A stretch of 64,000 bases of DNA from Edolisoma coerulescens (lineage: Eukaryota; Chordata; Aves; Passeriformes; Campephagidae). A program made the translations under genes and the position numbers. The notes beneath the pieces were generated by a model. The model worked only from the letters and a program-made list of their open reading frames with translations. It was not told the DNA's origin and made no database searches. The stretch covers positions 62,001 through 126,000 of the forward strand of contig VWZW01002568.1 of NCBI GenBank assembly GCA_013397115.1, written 5' to 3'. Below are positions 61,924-64,000 of the stretch, piece by piece. How positions within the stretch are numbered: the stretch's first letter is position 1; each line of letters opens with the position of its first letter.

Positions 61924-62343
61924 CTGAATGATTTGGGTTAGAAGGGACATTCAAATATCATCTGGTTCCACCCCTGCTGTGGACAGGGACACCTTCCACC
62001 AGACCAGGTTGCTCCAAGCCTGGTCCAGCCTGGCCTTGGACGCTTCCAGGGATGGGGCAGCCACAGCTTCTCTGGGCAGCCTGTGCCAGGGCCTCACCAC
62101 CATCAAAGGGAAGAAATTCTACCTTAGGTCCAATCTAAACCTGCCCTCTTTAGTTTAAACCTATTGCTCCTTGTCTGTCACTACAGGCCTCGGTAAAAGT
62201 CTCTCTCCATCTCTCTTACAAATCCTCTTTAAGTATCCAAAGGTTGCCATAAACCTCAGAACTCCTAAAGCCTTCTCTTCTCCAAGCTGAACAACCCCAG
62301 CTCTCTCAGCCTTTCCTTACAGGAGAAGTGCTCCAGCCCAAGT
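61924..62343 (-). mobile_element. CR1 LINE 3' portion
   Basis: GATTTGGGTTAGAAGGGACA, GGACAGGGACACCTTCCACC, AGACCAGGTTGCTCCAAGCC, TCTGGGCAGCCTGTGCCAGG, CCAATCTAAACCTGCCCTCT, CTTCTCTTCTCCAAGCTGAA, AACCCCAGCTCTCTCAGCC and AGGAGAAGTGCTCCAGCCCA. The last words are the CR1 segment more than 400 bp from the 3' end, so this is one of the longer copies. Confidence 0.95.
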
Positions 62344-64000
62344 TTGCTGTCACAGCTGTGCTCTTTGTCTCTGGTGAGACTGGTTAGACTTTACAGATGC
62401 ACATTTTCTTGTCTAGAAAGGAGATTTCATGTTGCTACCTTGTTTACAGAGCCCAAGAAGAAAACCACTGATGTGTGAAAAGTAGTACCTTTATCTTTAG
62501 AAACAGCTGATTCCGTGAGAGGAACTGCAGGGCTGTGTGACCAGCCAGCTTTCTGCAGGCGGCTGCCAGTCCTTGAACCAGAATCTGAGAGATGTTGAGC
62601 TAAAAAAAATTCTTACTAATCAAGACAGCTGGGAGCAAAGCCAAATGCTGGGCCATAGCAGAAATGAGTGTGCTGCTTACATTAGACAGAAGTAAATTAT
62701 TGGCGTACTTAAAATTTTAGAGGTTTGGGAGCTGATGCCTTTTTGCCTGATTTTTTTTAAAATAAGTGAATAAAGAGGAAAGATGTTTAGCTGTCTGCTT
62801 CATGCTTTTGTAGCAAATTATTAGACTGACACTGTTGGAAAACTAGTGATGTAAGCAACCTGCCTTACAATCTTAACTCCCAAAGTGGTGATATTTTTTG
62901 GGATAGGGGAAGGAGCTTGGCATACAGGAGCAGTCATGACCAAGAATTTACTCAATGCATGCTGCATCCTAGAAAACAGGACAGAATATTTTTTCACATC
63001 ATTGGCTCAGTGTAAAATTCCTGCTTAAGCTTTAACTATTATACAGTTTTATAGTTTATGTATTGTATAGTGAAATAGAAAAAGAGCAAAGGACATTAAC
63101 AATTCTATAAAGAAAAGGTCTTGGATAAGGGGAATTTACTTTGGGAATAAGCAGTTGGTATAAGTATGGTAAAATGAGGGTATAATGGGAGTGTACACTT
63201 GTGTGTAAAATGAGGTGTGTGGATGATAATGCTGCAGATTGGTACCTATTGAACTACTCTATTCTAAAACCATAAAATTAGACAATCACAGACTGATTTG
63301 GGTTGCAAGAGACCTTAAAGATGTTCTGGTCCCACCCGCTGCCATGGACAGGGACTCCTTCCACTATCCCAGGTTGCTCCAAGCCCCGTCCCACCTGGCC
63401 TTGAACACTTCCAGGGATGGAGCAGCCACAGCCTCTCTGGGCAGCCTGTGCCAGGGCCTCACCACTCTCACAGCAAAGAATTTCTTCCTGATATCCAATC
63501 TAAACCTGCCCTCTTTCAGTTGAGACCACTTGCTTGTAGGAAGGTACCCTTATTGGTTTATTGCCCTCTATGTTTTCCATTAAATTGAGGTTCAAATGTA
63601 GCAAATCCAGTTCTACTGTGTTTCTGGTTTGAGTATCCCTTAGAGAAAGTCTGGACTGTGCTGAGCATGAATGCGTTCACTTTTAGTTTATAATTTGCCC
63701 TTCTTAATTAAATACTAGTATCCCATACTGATTAAATACACAGTTTTCAATATCAATTCAAAAGTGTAAATTCTGTTCTTGGGTCTACAACTGACGCTGC
63801 TTCTGCAGTGCGGTGATGTGCAGCTGGATGCAGGCACAGTCCATGCATCAGGCTGAGTGGTCTGGGACACCCTCTGACCTCTCAAAATGTAACCTCAGTA
63901 GTGAACAGGTGGCTTCCCTTTATTTTGAATGACTGCTTCCACCAGATTTGGCATCCCACTCCTCCTGCCATTTAGAATCTATTTGCACCAAAAACCCCCT
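62344..64000 (+). other. RCAN2: Intron downstream of RCAN2 short-isoform exon, end of window
   Basis: Outside the CR1 copy at 63.3 kb I see no recognisable feature and no exon of the shared RCAN2 region before the window ends. Confidence 0.5.
63281..63535 (-). mobile_element. CR1 LINE 3'-end fragment
   Basis: ACAATCACAGACTGATTTGG, GTTGCAAGAGACCTTAAAGA, GCCATGGACAGGGACTCCTT, CTATCCCAGGTTGCTCCAAG, CTGGGCAGCCTGTGCCAGGG, AAGAATTTCTTCCTGATATC and CAATCTAAACCTGCCCTCTT. It has the same orientation and sequence group as the copy at 61.9 kb. Confidence 0.95.

Noticed and set aside
51851..64000. First shared RCAN2 exon (the segment after the lysine junction)
   Set aside because: I looked for a translation resembling KFEGLFRTYDD and found none, so it must lie beyond the window.

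Overview
The window reads as avian nuclear DNA and is non-coding except for two short coding exons. The evidence for a bird is more than a dozen CR1 LINE 3' ends on both strands, the low repeat density, an AT-leaning intronic background and one compact CpG island. The species cannot be told from the sequence.

I recognise one gene, RCAN2 (regulator of calcineurin 2, also called ZAKI-4 or DSCR1L1), on the + strand. Only its 5' half is present, with two alternative N-terminal exons. A CpG-island promoter (about 10500-11150) leads to a short untranslated first exon ending at 10763 with a CAG|GTAAGG donor. That exon can splice to a 75-codon coding exon (18475-18701). About 33 kb further on, a second and unrelated-looking first exon (coding 51764-51850, 29 codons) has its own AT-rich, non-CpG promoter. 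Both coding exons end in phase 0 on an AAG lysine codon with a GT donor. Each can therefore join the same downstream exon, as expected for the long (about 243 aa) and short (about 197 or 192 aa) RCAN2 isoforms. I did not find the shared exons (RNP-like domain, calcineurin-docking motifs) before 64000, so the following intron is longer than 12 kb.

Layout: 1-10.5 kb is intergenic, with a probable ancient MIR, a perfect 33-bp tandem duplication, CR1 fragments and a LINE reverse-transcriptase remnant. 9.9-10.5 kb is a C-rich degenerate satellite next to the CpG island. 10.8-18.5 kb is intron 1. 18.7-51.3 kb is the long intron between the alternative exons, with most of the CR1 insertions and several strong inverted repeats. 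A 19-N gap (51279-51297) lies just upstream of the second promoter. 51.9-64 kb is the next intron, with a 48-bp minisatellite at 54.4 kb and two CR1 copies near the end.

I saw no tRNA, rRNA, CRISPR array or intact mobile element. Nothing here amounts to a new biological system. The best leads are the dual-promoter structure with its upstream ORFs, a 14-bp perfect hairpin at 53.4 kb, a 12-bp hairpin at 40.5 kb, a 13-bp bulged hairpin at 27.8 kb and the hairpin-bearing minisatellite at 54.4 kb.
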